In this document: in pieces, positions 10,117-19,349 of the stretch
How the letters are laid out: every line of letters starts with the position of its first letter
Position numbering within the stretch: position 1 is the stretch's first letter
DNA from: Archaeoglobus sulfaticallidus PM70-1
GTDB taxonomy: Archaea; Halobacteriota; Archaeoglobi; Archaeoglobales; Archaeoglobaceae
Length of the DNA stretch: 64,000 nt
Direction: 5' to 3'
NCBI RefSeq assembly: GCF_000385565.1
Contig: NC_021169.1
Location: 1,222,571-1,286,570, forward strand
Notes under the pieces: model-generated
Database searches by the model: none
Seen by the model: the letters and a program-made list of their open reading frames with translations, nothing else
What the model was told of the DNA's origin: nothing
Program-made: the position numbers and the translations under genes

Positions 10117-10419
10117 TCAAAAGAAAAAAGTCAGATAAACTAGTTCCAACTCGATCCTCACCCAGCCCCATTCATACACCTCGACAAACACCTTCTCCCT
10201 TGCATTATCCTCGCTGTAATCAACCTCATACGGCTCGTAAACCTCCCTGAGTTCTTGGAAGCAGAAAAAGTCGTACATCGCCCTTTCTTCGGCAGTCATA
10301 AGGTCGCAGTTCTCGATGCAGGGCAATTGCATCTCCAACTTTCTAGAATCAAGAGTAAATTTTGCTTTTGCAACCATTTGCATGGGTTTTCCACGAAATG
10401 GGAAGAAAACATCCTTCAC
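10117..10419 (-). CDS. Small hypothetical acidic protein
   Basis: 100 aa, transcribed toward the DISARM operon and divergently from the helicase fusion. The composition looks like a real soluble protein: many Glu, regular hydrophobic spacing and a CDLMTAEERAMYDFF stretch. I recognise no family. A possible TATA element (TTATAT near 10418) lies in the short gap to the divergent gene. It could be a small regulator or an antitoxin-like factor, but nothing in the sequence proves a role. Confidence 0.5.
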   Translation of the reverse strand: MKDVFFPFRGKPMQMVAKAKFTLDSRKLEMQLPCIENCDLMTAEERAMYDFFCFQELREVYEPYEVDYSEDNAREKVFVEVYEWGWVRIELELVYLTFFF

Positions 10420-10455
10420 AATCCTTATATCATGCAGGTAAAATTAGTATAACAG

Positions 10456-13400
10456 ATGAAAATATCCCTGTACAAACCTCTATCAAAGTTCCCGTTTAAT
10501 TTCTCAATCTTTAAAACGGCTAAGTCTATTTGCAAGTATTTAGACGGTAAAATAACTTGCAACGAACTTTTAAGCATCTGTAAAACTGACGATGTTAAGG
10601 CTTTAGTAGACTACCTAATTGAACGAAGAGATAGTAGATTTAAAGAGATCTTAGCAAGTAAACCCGAATTACTTCGCTTGTCCGAATACACCAGATTCTG
10701 GAAAGACGTGATAGTAAATTACCCAGAGAAGGCCTTTGAAGTCCTTGAAAAGCTCGATTTTATCGAAGATGCAAAAGTTATCGCGAAATCGCTCGACGGC
10801 GGCGTAGTAGCGCTGGATGTGGAGATCAGTTTGGATAGTCGAACCATTGAAGCTGGTGGCATAGTTTTTTGTGACAACGAGCGATTCGTGACCTTTTACT
10901 TTAGTAGAAGCGACACTGACAAATTTTTAAAGCTTCTCGTAGAAGTAGTATCCAAATCAAGCGCTATTCTGGTCGGACACGGCATTTTAAAGCACGACTT
11001 GAAATTTTTGAGTGAGGTTTGTGGTATCGATTTAAAAAACAAAGTAGTAGACACGCTTTACCTTCACTGCTTAGTTGAACCCGGATCGAAACCAAGATCT
11101 CTCTCAATGTTAGTACCTCACAACGAACACGACCCTGTAGAAGACGCTAAGGCGAGTTTGACCTTACTCAAGCATTTGGTTGAAAAGCTCAGACAATACG
11201 AACTCGAAAAAGAGGCGAAAGAGCTGTTAGAAGATAACCCGTACCTATCCGGCTTGCCTCACGTCATAGATAAAAGTGAGTGTGCTCACAGCTCGGATTT
11301 CGTATCGGAGAACTGCGAACAAAGTGTTCAGGGCGGTGAAGACAGAAGAGAGTTGCTCGTTGTGGCAGATTGGAGAGGTTTGTCAAATCCGTGGTCACCG
11401 TACATCGTTGACCCGGCGTCGCACTCTCCCAGAGATGTTTGGGAGAGTGCTGCAGTGTTTTCCGCTATGTGCGCTATTCGTGACCCCAAGTGCGGGAACG
11501 GCGATCCAAATACGTTCAGGAAGACATGGGTCAACGACGAAAATACGCGAAAAGCAATTTTAGAGGTTTCAAAGGTTGTTAAAAAGAGAGAAGTACCTAA
11601 AATGTCGATCGAAACGCTATCAGAATACGTTCCATTTCTAACAGGTAAATTCGACAGAGTGGTGCTTTACGATGGTGAACTGGTACTGTCAACAGCTTTC
11701 AATCTGAAAGATTTCTTTAGATTATCCGACACCGTCTTGGCATACGTCTCGCTGGCGAAAGCATTTTCAGAGATATCTGAAACTATTCAGCTCGACCCCA
11801 TTACGTTCGTGGATTCGGGATTTAAACCTGCATTACTACTTCCTGAATCATCGTCGCTAGACCCACTGAACATCGCGTCGAATGTTGCAGGCCTGATGGA
11901 CGTTATTGAGTTGCCTGCAGTCGTTTTGGTCAGTAACGACTACGAGAAAAGTCTCGCAATAAGAGCCTTTAGCGATTTCTGTCCAACTTATGTGGACGAC
12001 AAAAATTACGGTTCGTCGGCCTTTAGGTTGGCTATAGAGAACGAAGGAGTGGCAATTACGAGCTTGTTCGAAAGAATACCCTCAGGATTCAAGTCATTAG
12101 TCGTGTTCTCGGACAAAAGTATAGTAAAGGGTGTCAAAGGGCGTACTTGGGCCGAAAAGTTGGCCTACGGTTTTATGAAGGTGTACGGCATCGCCAGAAA
12201 GATCGAAGCTAATAAGATAGCCTACTTATCTTTTTCTTCCGGAGTGTTTTCGGACTTCTTGCGCATACCGGAGTTCGGAAAAATGCTTGCTGCTGCGGAT
12301 AAAATGACGTATAGGAGGAAGAGGCCACGTGGTAATGTTTTTGTCCGAGTGTGGAACTCCGTCGAAGAGGCCGTCGAGTATGCTGAAAATATCACGGAAG
12401 AAGTGTGGGGCTTTCGCTACAGGCCATATCAGAGAAAAGCTGTAGCGCTCCTTCTATCGGCGTATTCGCTAAACAGATCGACATCTCCTTTCGGGGTGGT
12501 CGTTTTACCCACCGGTTCTGGAAAAAGTGTAATTTTCCAGTCCGCAGCCATCGCTTTGCATAAACTAACTGGCACTGTAACGATAGTGGTCTCACCTCTT
12601 CAGGCCCTAATCCACGATCACGTGGAGGGGCTGAGGAGGAAAGGGGTTAGAGTGGCGAAAATAGACAGCAATACAAGTTCAGAGGAGAGATTTAACGCGA
12701 TCCTAGATGCTATCTCCGGAGACATCGTGCTGCTGTACGTTACTCCAGAAAGGTTCGAGAGAGACGAATTGCGGGTAATTCTTGGCTGTGGAAATGTTGG
12801 TTTCGTGATACTTGACGAAATTCACTGCCTGAGTACATGGGGTAGCACGTTTAGGCCCAGCTATAAGTACATGGCGAGAATGATAGCTTCGGAAAGTGAG
12901 AATAGATTTTTGCCCATATACGGCTTCTCGGCAACCTTGCCGAAGGACGTTCTCAGTGATGTGCTCGCAGAGTTAGGCATTGGCGTTTCAAAAGTTCGAG
13001 AGATCGAAATAGACTTCGATTCTGACTTTACTCCAGACGACGTCCAGATTTTCTCTGGTAATCTGGTTCTGCGAGGTCCTGCGACGAGGCCAGAAATAAA
13101 AATAGGTGTTATACAGGCCAAAAATGACGAAGATAAGCTTAGGAAGGTTGTTAACGTAATTAAACAGTTGAGAGACACTTTAGACGAAAGAGGAGAGCCT
13201 TGGATTGGACTGGTCTTTGCATCCTTCGTGAGATCCCCCATCATTCACGAGAATGTAGACTACATTGCAAGGTCGATAGAGGAGGGTATAGGGGAGGAGG
13301 TCTTGTACTTCCACGGGCAAATGGATCTGGATGAAAAAGTGGAAGTTATCAGTAAGCTTGAGAGGGCCGTAAAATCGCCAAGCAAGCCGAGGATAGTTGT

Positions 13401-15036
13401 CGCCACAAAAGCCTTTGGCATGGGTGTGGATCTGCCAAACGTAAGGTTCGTTGTACACGCCCACGTTTCACAGTCTCTGGAGGAGTACTATCAAGAAATA
13501 GGACGAGCAGGGAGAGATCGAAAAGACAGTTACGCTGTAACAGTTTTCTCTCCAGACGATTTTGACGAGAAAAGGCAGTTAATAAGGCACATAACTTACG
13601 ACCAGGTTAACAAGTTGGTTAAGATAATTGGCAACTTTCGAGCGTCGAACGAGAGAGACGAAATCGCCATTCCTCTAAACCCATTTTACAGCCGCTTCGG
13701 ATACTCGGACGGTAAGGCTACCCTGAAAAACGCACTAAAAATTCTGGCTGAGAACGAAGTTATCGACTACGAGATCACCAATGGGTTCGTCGTGGCGTAT
13801 AAAGTTCGAGATGTAATTGACTTGAAGAGTATAGATGATGCTCTGGTATTTTTTGATGAGGAAAGCGACGTAATTCTGTTGGATACCAACAGCCCAAAGA
13901 TGTTCAAAGCCGCCCTCATGGAGAGGTTGCGGAAGTGGGAAAATGAGGGTAAGTTAACCAGAACAAGATATGCTTGGAGAATTGGAGACAAAACGATAGA
14001 TGTGGCTAAGAACGGTATCTGGTTCGAGATGGGATACATCACCTTGAAGAAGGATCCGAGTCTGGAGAACGTGAGTATTTCCAAAGAGTTTGAATACTAC
14101 CAGCTTCAGATTCGCAAACTTTCACAGTTGGAGAGATTTCTAAAGGAAATTTCGTCCTTACCACTAAAGGAGCAGAACAAGAAGGCCCACGAGACTCTAG
14201 GGAGGTATCTGGAGGAGGGCATCGCGAACGAGTTTGAAAAAATCCTCCTTGATAGGATCGGTAGTATAGAAGAGGATGTAGTCGACCGTTTGGGGGATAA
14301 GGCCGTAATCTTTGGGTTAACGGGTAGCGGTAAGACTGAAAAACTGGCAGAATTGGCAGCATACTACGTATACAAGTATTCCGACAGAGCAGTAGTGATA
14401 GTGTTGCCGGATCGGAGAAGCTCTGATATTGTTTCGAGAATTAGGGATTATCTGGGTTACGACGTAGATATAAACATTAAGCAAGCGAGGAATGTTGTCG
14501 AGAACCTCGACGAATTGCTTAGATATGAGGTTATAATCCTCGACGATGCCGACACTGCTCTTGCCAAGACGCCTATTGATGTTAGTACTCTGGAAAGAAT
14601 AGCCAAATTCAATCGAAAAGTCTATTTCGCATTTGACCCCATGATACTTGCGGCATTTGGCAACCTAAGGCAGGTTTTAGAGAACTTCGAGGAGTGTAAT
14701 GTCGCAGTCTTGAGGTCTGTGGAGTTGCCAGTCAAGGTTAAAGCAGATGGATTAGACGTAAGAGTCGTTCAGAAGGAAGATCGGGAACCTAGTAGGAGTG
14801 GTGTTCCAACTCAGATCGTTAAATACTTGCCTAGCAAGTTTGACGGAGCACTTCTACCAGCAATCTCTCCCAACAAGAACATGAGAGATTACTATACGCT
14901 TCTGTATCTTTGCTTAAAGGCGTCTAAATATCGTCCAGCTAATTTGAAATTTAGGGAGAAAGATTTCGGAGCTGTTCTGACCGAGTGGATTGAGGAACTA
15001 AACAATCTTGGAAAGAAGAGGATAGATCTCAAGTGA
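10456..15036 (+). CDS. DnaQ-like exonuclease - RecQ-like helicase - P-loop fusion protein
   Basis: 1526 aa. Residues about 110-260 look like a DEDDh 3'-5' exonuclease: VVALDVEIS carries the D-x-E pair, ILVGHGILKHDLKFL the second Asp region, and HDPVEDAKASL the final H-D. Residues about 650-1090 form a RecQ-type helicase with LPTGSGKSVIF (Walker A, 686-691), DEIHC (787-791) and YYQEIGRAGRDRK (motif VI, near 1012-1024). A second P-loop, GLTGSGKTEK (1289-1296), with a matching VIILDDADTAL, opens a C-terminal ATPase domain. Exonuclease plus RecQ recalls Werner helicase, but the extra P-loop domain is unusual. No RecQ zinc Cys cluster is visible. Its codon use differs from the DISARM genes (more CGA, TCG, TTA), suggesting a separate origin. 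A defence role is inferred from location. Confidence 0.75.
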   Translation: MKISLYKPLSKFPFNFSIFKTAKSICKYLDGKITCNELLSICKTDDVKALVDYLIERRDSRFKEILASKPELLRLSEYTRFWKDVIVNYPEKAFEVLEKLDFIEDAKVIAKSLDGGVVALDVEISLDSRTIEAGGIVFCDNERFVTFYFSRSDTDKFLKLLVEVVSKSSAILVGHGILKHDLKFLSEVCGIDLKNKVVDTLYLHCLVEPGSKPRSLSMLVPHNEHDPVEDAKASLTLLKHLVEKLRQYELEKEAKELLEDNPYLSGLPHVIDKSECAHSSDFVSENCEQSVQGGEDRRELLVVADWRGLSNPWSPYIVDPASHSPRDVWESAAVFSAMCAIRDPKCGNGDPNTFRKTWVNDENTRKAILEVSKVVKKREVPKMSIETLSEYVPFLTGKFDRVVLYDGELVLSTAFNLKDFFRLSDTVLAYVSLAKAFSEISETIQLDPITFVDSGFKPALLLPESSSLDPLNIASNVAGLMDVIELPAVVLVSNDYEKSLAIRAFSDFCPTYVDDKNYGSSAFRLAIENEGVAITSLFERIPSGFKSLVVFSDKSIVKGVKGRTWAEKLAYGFMKVYGIARKIEANKIAYLSFSSGVFSDFLRIPEFGKMLAAADKMTYRRKRPRGNVFVRVWNSVEEAVEYAENITEEVWGFRYRPYQRKAVALLLSAYSLNRSTSPFGVVVLPTGSGKSVIFQSAAIALHKLTGTVTIVVSPLQALIHDHVEGLRRKGVRVAKIDSNTSSEERFNAILDAISGDIVLLYVTPERFERDELRVILGCGNVGFVILDEIHCLSTWGSTFRPSYKYMARMIASESENRFLPIYGFSATLPKDVLSDVLAELGIGVSKVREIEIDFDSDFTPDDVQIFSGNLVLRGPATRPEIKIGVIQAKNDEDKLRKVVNVIKQLRDTLDERGEPWIGLVFASFVRSPIIHENVDYIARSIEEGIGEEVLYFHGQMDLDEKVEVISKLERAVKSPSKPRIVVATKAFGMGVDLPNVRFVVHAHVSQSLEEYYQEIGRAGRDRKDSYAVTVFSPDDFDEKRQLIRHITYDQVNKLVKIIGNFRASNERDEIAIPLNPFYSRFGYSDGKATLKNALKILAENEVIDYEITNGFVVAYKVRDVIDLKSIDDALVFFDEESDVILLDTNSPKMFKAALMERLRKWENEGKLTRTRYAWRIGDKTIDVAKNGIWFEMGYITLKKDPSLENVSISKEFEYYQLQIRKLSQLERFLKEISSLPLKEQNKKAHETLGRYLEEGIANEFEKILLDRIGSIEEDVVDRLGDKAVIFGLTGSGKTEKLAELAAYYVYKYSDRAVVIVLPDRRSSDIVSRIRDYLGYDVDINIKQARNVVENLDELLRYEVIILDDADTALAKTPIDVSTLERIAKFNRKVYFAFDPMILAAFGNLRQVLENFEECNVAVLRSVELPVKVKADGLDVRVVQKEDREPSRSGVPTQIVKYLPSKFDGALLPAISPNKNMRDYYTLLYLCLKASKYRPANLKFREKDFGAVLTEWIEELNNLGKKRIDLK

Positions 15037-15100
15037 GCTGGACTTTCCACAGTTGCATGTTTGTCAACTGTCCTCTTGTGATTGGAATTCTACCAATTTT

Positions 15101-15922
15101 TTAGCAGGAAATATCGACTACAACATCCAGAACGCTACCTTTCCCAGTCAGCTCCAGAGTTCTCTCAATCTCTGCTCTCACACCGCCCTCCCTGTAATAA
15201 ACGCCAGAGGTTGCGTAATGCCTGACATCTGAAATTTTTTCAAGGTTTCTCCATGAGGCGATCCACGTAAAGGGTGTGTCAGTATAATGGGAGTGATGGA
15301 GTGCAACTTCAGGCTTGAAGTCCACAACCCCCTCCCTGAACTCCTCCTTGATCTCCTTCCTCCAGCCCTTTGCTGAAGAGTCTGATCTGGGATTGAATAT
15401 CGTCAGATCATGGCAGCAGAGCACCACAACTCTCTCATCGAGTTCCAGAAAGTGAGAATCGATATCCGCCCTGATCAAACCCTTCTGAGAAACTGTGGGG
15501 TAAACCTTGCCCGTGCAGTGCCACGGATCAGGAGAGCACGCTATCGACAGCTCAACGTGCGGTTTGGCGAGGTTACTGCTGCTGTAAGAATCCACGCCAA
15601 TGAAAATTTGCTTGGCATTTATTTCAACTCCTTCGAGCAACCTTGCAGCCCACCGCTTTCCATCCTTCAAAGCTTCATCAAATCCGCTGAATTTCCACGG
15701 AATTTTCACGAATCCGCTCGGAGTGAGGAAGTAGTCAGCTTTGAAGTCCATCTCTGAAACTTTCTCCAGTATCTTCTTTGCATCATCAAATCTCCTGCTG
15801 AAGTTGCCGGCTATGAAAAGTCTGGCAATTTTTGCTCTCTCTGCACCAAACATCTGAATTTCTACCTCTCCAACCTTAGCGGGATGGGGGTTGAATAATA
15901 ACTCCTTATGATGCTTGACCAT
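15101..15922 (-). CDS. Unknown protein, 273 aa, rich in His and Asp
   Basis: Complete, convergent with the helicase fusion. I do not recognise the family. Visible features are an alpha/beta pattern with IFIGVDSYSSS, VVVLCCHDLTIFNPRSD and ALHHSHYTDTPFTWIAS. The polar residues after beta strands (VDSY, CHDL, HHSHY) could form a metal-dependent hydrolase centre, but this is inference. No signal peptide or membrane segment is seen. A GGGAG stretch before the ATG supports the start. Confidence 0.65.
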   Translation of the reverse strand: MVKHHKELLFNPHPAKVGEVEIQMFGAERAKIARLFIAGNFSRRFDDAKKILEKVSEMDFKADYFLTPSGFVKIPWKFSGFDEALKDGKRWAARLLEGVEINAKQIFIGVDSYSSSNLAKPHVELSIACSPDPWHCTGKVYPTVSQKGLIRADIDSHFLELDERVVVLCCHDLTIFNPRSDSSAKGWRKEIKEEFREGVVDFKPEVALHHSHYTDTPFTWIASWRNLEKISDVRHYATSGVYYREGGVRAEIERTLELTGKGSVLDVVVDISC

Positions 15923-15986
15923 TCAGATCAGCTCCCAACATGCGAGCCAGCCCAGTATGAGCTTCTCCAGTAACTGCTCATTGCGT

Positions 15987-16552
15987 CTAGATTCTGTAAT
16001 CAAAGGCTCTTTTTGTGGCTATATATATTGCAAAACCTCTTCTGTCCGGTTTGTAGGCGTATTCAAAGCCAGTTAGTTCCGATATTTTTTCTACTTCATC
16101 TTCATCAAACCTGTGTCTCGATTCCACCTTCCAAGATATGCCCCAAGCCGGGAAAAATACACCTTGCTCATCGTAGTAAAAATTTTGTTCCTGTTACTTT
16201 CCAGCCTTTTGCAGTGGCCATTCACGACATAGCACATGTTATCTTCAATTTCCTCCAGAAGCTCGTAAATTGTGAATTTCTCTACGTTATTGTTTATCTT
16301 AGCAAAAACCTTAAATCTTCTAATTTCTCCATAATCCTCCATTTCTGCGTAGGGTTTTGTTGGTCTGAGTTCTTTAACATCCAGTATTTTGATTTCTGGG
16401 GTGCGATCAGCTTTTGCTTTAGGAAATCCAGATTCTACCTTAATTTCAACAGTTAATTTTTCACCGTCAGAAAGAGATACTCCCAGCGATTCGAGCGGTT
16501 TAAGAGGTTTGAATACACTATTCTCGTACACAACTTCAATAATTACTTTCAT
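15987..16552 (-). pseudogene. DUF104/AF2212-like N-terminal domain protein, frameshifted
   Basis: The first 40 residues (MKVIIEVVYENSVFKPLKPL) match the DUF104 antitoxin-like beta-barrel found in many archaea. The start at 16552 has GAGGTG 5 bases upstream. The uninterrupted frame ends at 16091, but a one-base shift near the TTTTTCCC run at about 16150 restores a continuous, well-composed tail (PAWGISWKVESRHRF through IATKRAFDYRI) to a stop at 15987. I therefore read it as one gene of about 190 aa with a single frameshift. If the shift is a sequencing error, the gene is intact. Confidence 0.6.
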
Positions 16553-16678
16553 GTCTTCACCTCTATTACCGGCTCTCAACTTCTAATCCTTCAGTGCATC
16601 CAAGGTGTATAGTGTTTCTCGTAACAACTCTTTCGTTATGTGCTAGGGCTATATTACGTCCATGCTCACAGAACATAG

Positions 16679-17128
16679 TTATAGTTCCTTTCCATCTCTT
16701 ATAGCTTTCTTCATCGCAGAAATCATTGGACCCATCCCACCAAGCCCCTTCAGCGGGGTTAAGATTTTTTTGCCTGCAAACACTCTTTTGGCAATGTTGA
16801 CGTAATTGCTGCCCGCAACAACCACTATTTCATCATACTTCATTAACCCTTTCTCTTCCACCTGCTTTCTCAATTCCTCAACACCTATCGGGTTCGTCTT
16901 GGGATCGTTGAAGGTCACGTTGTAGTCTTCCGGAATCAGCTCATCGGGAGAGAGAAATCCGTATTTTGCCGACAGGATGACATAGTTGTTGGGATAAAAT
17001 TTTTCAGCGTACTCGATGCACGTTCTGGCGAAAAGGCCGATATAAACATCCTTTGCTTTGGTCGGACCTGCATCAGGATTCTTATGCCATATTTTCATGC
17101 TCCCACAGGGAACTACACAAAGCTTCAT
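16679..17128 (-). CDS. DUF6884 (YaaA-like) protein
   Basis: 149 aa. The start at 17128 follows a GGAGGTG site. Features typical of DUF6884 are CVVPCGSMKIWHK at the N-terminus, a YVILSAKYGFLSPDE strand-turn, and VAGSNYVNIAKRVF. Proteins of this group are frequent in defence islands and near modified-base enzymes; no activity is established. In the reconstructed pre-insertion sequence its ATG overlaps the stop of the upstream glycosylase gene (ATGA), so the two were once a coupled operon. Confidence 0.75.
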   Translation of the reverse strand: MKLCVVPCGSMKIWHKNPDAGPTKAKDVYIGLFARTCIEYAEKFYPNNYVILSAKYGFLSPDELIPEDYNVTFNDPKTNPIGVEELRKQVEEKGLMKYDEIVVVAGSNYVNIAKRVFAGKKILTPLKGLGGMGPMISAMKKAIRDGKEL

Positions 17129-17187
17129 CTCACCACCTCCGCAATTCTCTCCCCAACCTCCCTCAAACCCAGTTTCGCAAAATATGG

Positions 17188-18208
17188 TTAAGTGCATAAC
17201 ATCTTAAACTTATTACTCAAGAACTTCTCAATCCAGCCCTTCGCAAAAGATATTGACTCTGTTAACTTTTTGAAAGCTTTAACAATCGTTTCTTTAAGTT
17301 CTTCTATATTCAACGGAGATACTTCAGAAACAAACCTTTTAACACTCTTCCAAACGTTTTCAATTGGATTTAAGTCGGGAGAGTAAGGAGGGAGATAAAC
17401 CAATGCAATATTAAGCTTTTCAGCCTCCTCTCTTACTCTCTTTGCATGATGTGTCCTGAAATTATCGAGAATGATTACGATTCTTTTTTCAGGATTAACA
17501 TCTCTGATTTTCCTGAGAAAAGATATGAAGTCTTCTGACCTGTTTCTTTCTGAAAACTCTATTACACTCTCTCCGTTCAAGCTATAGAATCCTGAAACCT
17601 TAGCTTTAACGTACGTGGCAACCCTTTTAACCGGCTTTCCAAAGCTCCACAGCCTTGCAGTATTTGCATTTGCTTCAACGGCCATTTCATCAACGAATCC
17701 TATGACGTCATCGTTGATTTCAGCTTCATCCAGGTTTTTTTAAGGTGTCTTCAGCATTTTCGGGTTTCCTGTAATCTTTCTGGTAGGGTTTAGCGTACTT
17801 CATCCTAAAAGATCTGAGAATTCTTCTGACCTGCCATGAGGAATATTTCACCCCAAACTCTGCTTCAATGAGCTCCTGAACTTCTTTTGTTGTCCATTCT
17901 CTTTCCTTGAGCATTTCTCTGAGTTCTTCCTTTTGCTCTTCCGTAAGTTTGGAGGGTCTTCCTCCACCAAACTCCGGAATTAAGCCTTCGTAGCCGCTAG
18001 AATTCCATCTCTTAAGCCATGCATAGCCCGTAGCTTTAGTAACCCCAACCAAGTCGGCAGCTTCCTCAACACTCATTCCTTTGTGGAGATATCTTATGAA
18101 GTACAGTCTTTTAAGAACTCTTGTATCTTTTTCGAGCTTTTTGATCCTTTTATCGAGTTCTTCTGCCGGTAAATGCTTTACAACTTCGTAGATTCGCTTT
18201 CTGCCCAT
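17188..18208 (-). CDS. IS630-family transposase in two frames
   Basis: The 5' frame (18208 down to 17726) encodes helix-turn-helix domains (GMSVEEAADLVGVTKATGYAW). The 3' frame, entered near 17740, encodes the DDE domain: GFVDEMAVEANA, then IVIILDNFRTHHAKR and LPPYSPDLNPIENVWK. The two frames join by a -1 shift at a run of seven A, giving TLKK-NLDEAEINDD. No frame needs any other correction, so the element may still be mobile. Confidence 0.88.
17735..17741 (-). promoter_or_regulatory. A7 slippery site for -1 frameshift in the transposase gene
   Basis: Read on the minus strand this is TTA AAA AAA CCT. A -1 slip gives AAA AAC CTG GAT, which fuses the two transposase frames in register with the conserved protein. 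Homopolymer slippage is a known way for IS630 elements to make their transposase. Confidence 0.65.
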
Positions 18209-18226
18209 GCAACTGGTCTGTTATTT

Positions 18227-19333
18227 TTAGTATAAATAGTTTTGCTCAGGACAATAATCCACAATTTCAGGCTTGCTCAGCACACCAATCTGCCAGATTA
18301 AGGAATCGAGGTGGATCATGTTTATCTCAAGGCCTCTCCCCCTCAGCTCCTCAAGGACTTTACCCCAAAATGTCCTAACATCCTCGTCATCCCTAACGAC
18401 AACACCAGTTCTTTTCGTAAACTCCCTCACCCTGTAATCCACAGGTATCGGAATCCTCTCAAAGCAGAAGTTGCTCTCTCCAGCCATCAGTAATGCAATA
18501 CCGAGGCATTTCATCGCGAAGACGATGGTTTTCACACTTCTCTCCTGCCTCATGGTAGCGGCAAGATCATACCATATTCTGAGAAAATTCTCCGTCACCT
18601 CTCCTGGCATAGCATTCCACAGCCACTCTGCAAGCCTGCTAGAAAGGAACCTGTTCAGCCTCCTGAGCTTCAGATCCGGAAGCCTCTCGTTGGCGTAGAA
18701 CTCTGCCAGAATGGATTCTAGCTCTCTTGGAGAGTTGGGGGTATTATTTCTCTTCAAAAGCTCCCTCATCTTCGGCCAGTATGCTACCTCAGCTTTCCCC
18801 TTGAGCTGGAAGTCGTTTAATCCAGCAGCGATCATCAGAACCGCAAACCTGCCAAACCCATAGCTTTCAAGGAACTCGCGCATGTGTTTCCATTCCGGCT
18901 CTTCTTGGACCACTCTGTCCCAGATTTCTACAGGGATTGCTGAGAGGATGGCAGAAATAGTATAATTCGATTTAACCGAGCTTTGTGGAGTTTCGACTTT
19001 TTTCGGCTGAAAAGATGCTTCTACTCTCTCAACTGTCTCCAGTCTCTCAACTCTCAGCTTCAGATTTGAGGTTATCACAAACCTGAATTTCCCGGCATCT
19101 ATGAGTTTGTTTGCAAACACGATCTTTCCAAGGGATCTGGCGTGAGCCATCTCTCCCTTGCCGATTCCCTTCTCGGAAACAACAACGTCACCATACCAGC
19201 TTTTTCTATCACCGTACTTAAGGATGTCCGAGACATCGATGCTCCTGCTTGCTCCTCTCTCACGAGCCTCTTGAATCAGATCTGATATGACATCCAGACG
19301 CTTTATCCAGTAATCATCGTATTTGCTTGCCAT
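18227..19333 (-). CDS. AGOG-like N-glycosylase/DNA lyase, 3' end replaced by IS insertion
   Basis: 368 aa from the ATG at 19333. The C-terminal 230 residues resemble archaeal GO glycosylase (AGOG), which excises 8-oxoguanine: KTIVFAMKCLG holds the likely catalytic Lys (about 268), PIPVDYRV the likely Asp (about 299), and IHLDSLIWQIG closes the fold. The first 130 residues are an extra domain of unknown type. The last native residues (CPEQNY) run into the IS630 element; removing the IS gives about 18 further codons ending at an ATGA overlap with the DUF6884 gene. The lost tail lies outside the recognised catalytic core, so activity may persist. Confidence 0.75.
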   Translation of the reverse strand: MASKYDDYWIKRLDVISDLIQEARERGASRSIDVSDILKYGDRKSWYGDVVVSEKGIGKGEMAHARSLGKIVFANKLIDAGKFRFVITSNLKLRVERLETVERVEASFQPKKVETPQSSVKSNYTISAILSAIPVEIWDRVVQEEPEWKHMREFLESYGFGRFAVLMIAAGLNDFQLKGKAEVAYWPKMRELLKRNNTPNSPRELESILAEFYANERLPDLKLRRLNRFLSSRLAEWLWNAMPGEVTENFLRIWYDLAATMRQERSVKTIVFAMKCLGIALLMAGESNFCFERIPIPVDYRVREFTKRTGVVVRDDEDVRTFWGKVLEELRGRGLEINMIHLDSLIWQIGVLSKPEIVDYCPEQNYLY

Positions 19334-19349
19334 TATTATCACTCATCAT

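Larger units (their letters stand above)
17185..18236 (-). mobile_element. IS630-family insertion sequence, 1052 bp
   Basis: The element is bounded by TA dinucleotides at 17183-17184 and 18237-18238, the target duplication expected for IS630/Tc1 elements. Removing the element plus one TA restores a continuous reading frame from the glycosylase gene into the start of the DUF6884 gene, which fixes both ends independently of terminal repeats. The ends show only weak inverted similarity (an ATAACA block about 12 bases in on each side). It carries one transposase gene in two frames. Confidence 0.85.
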
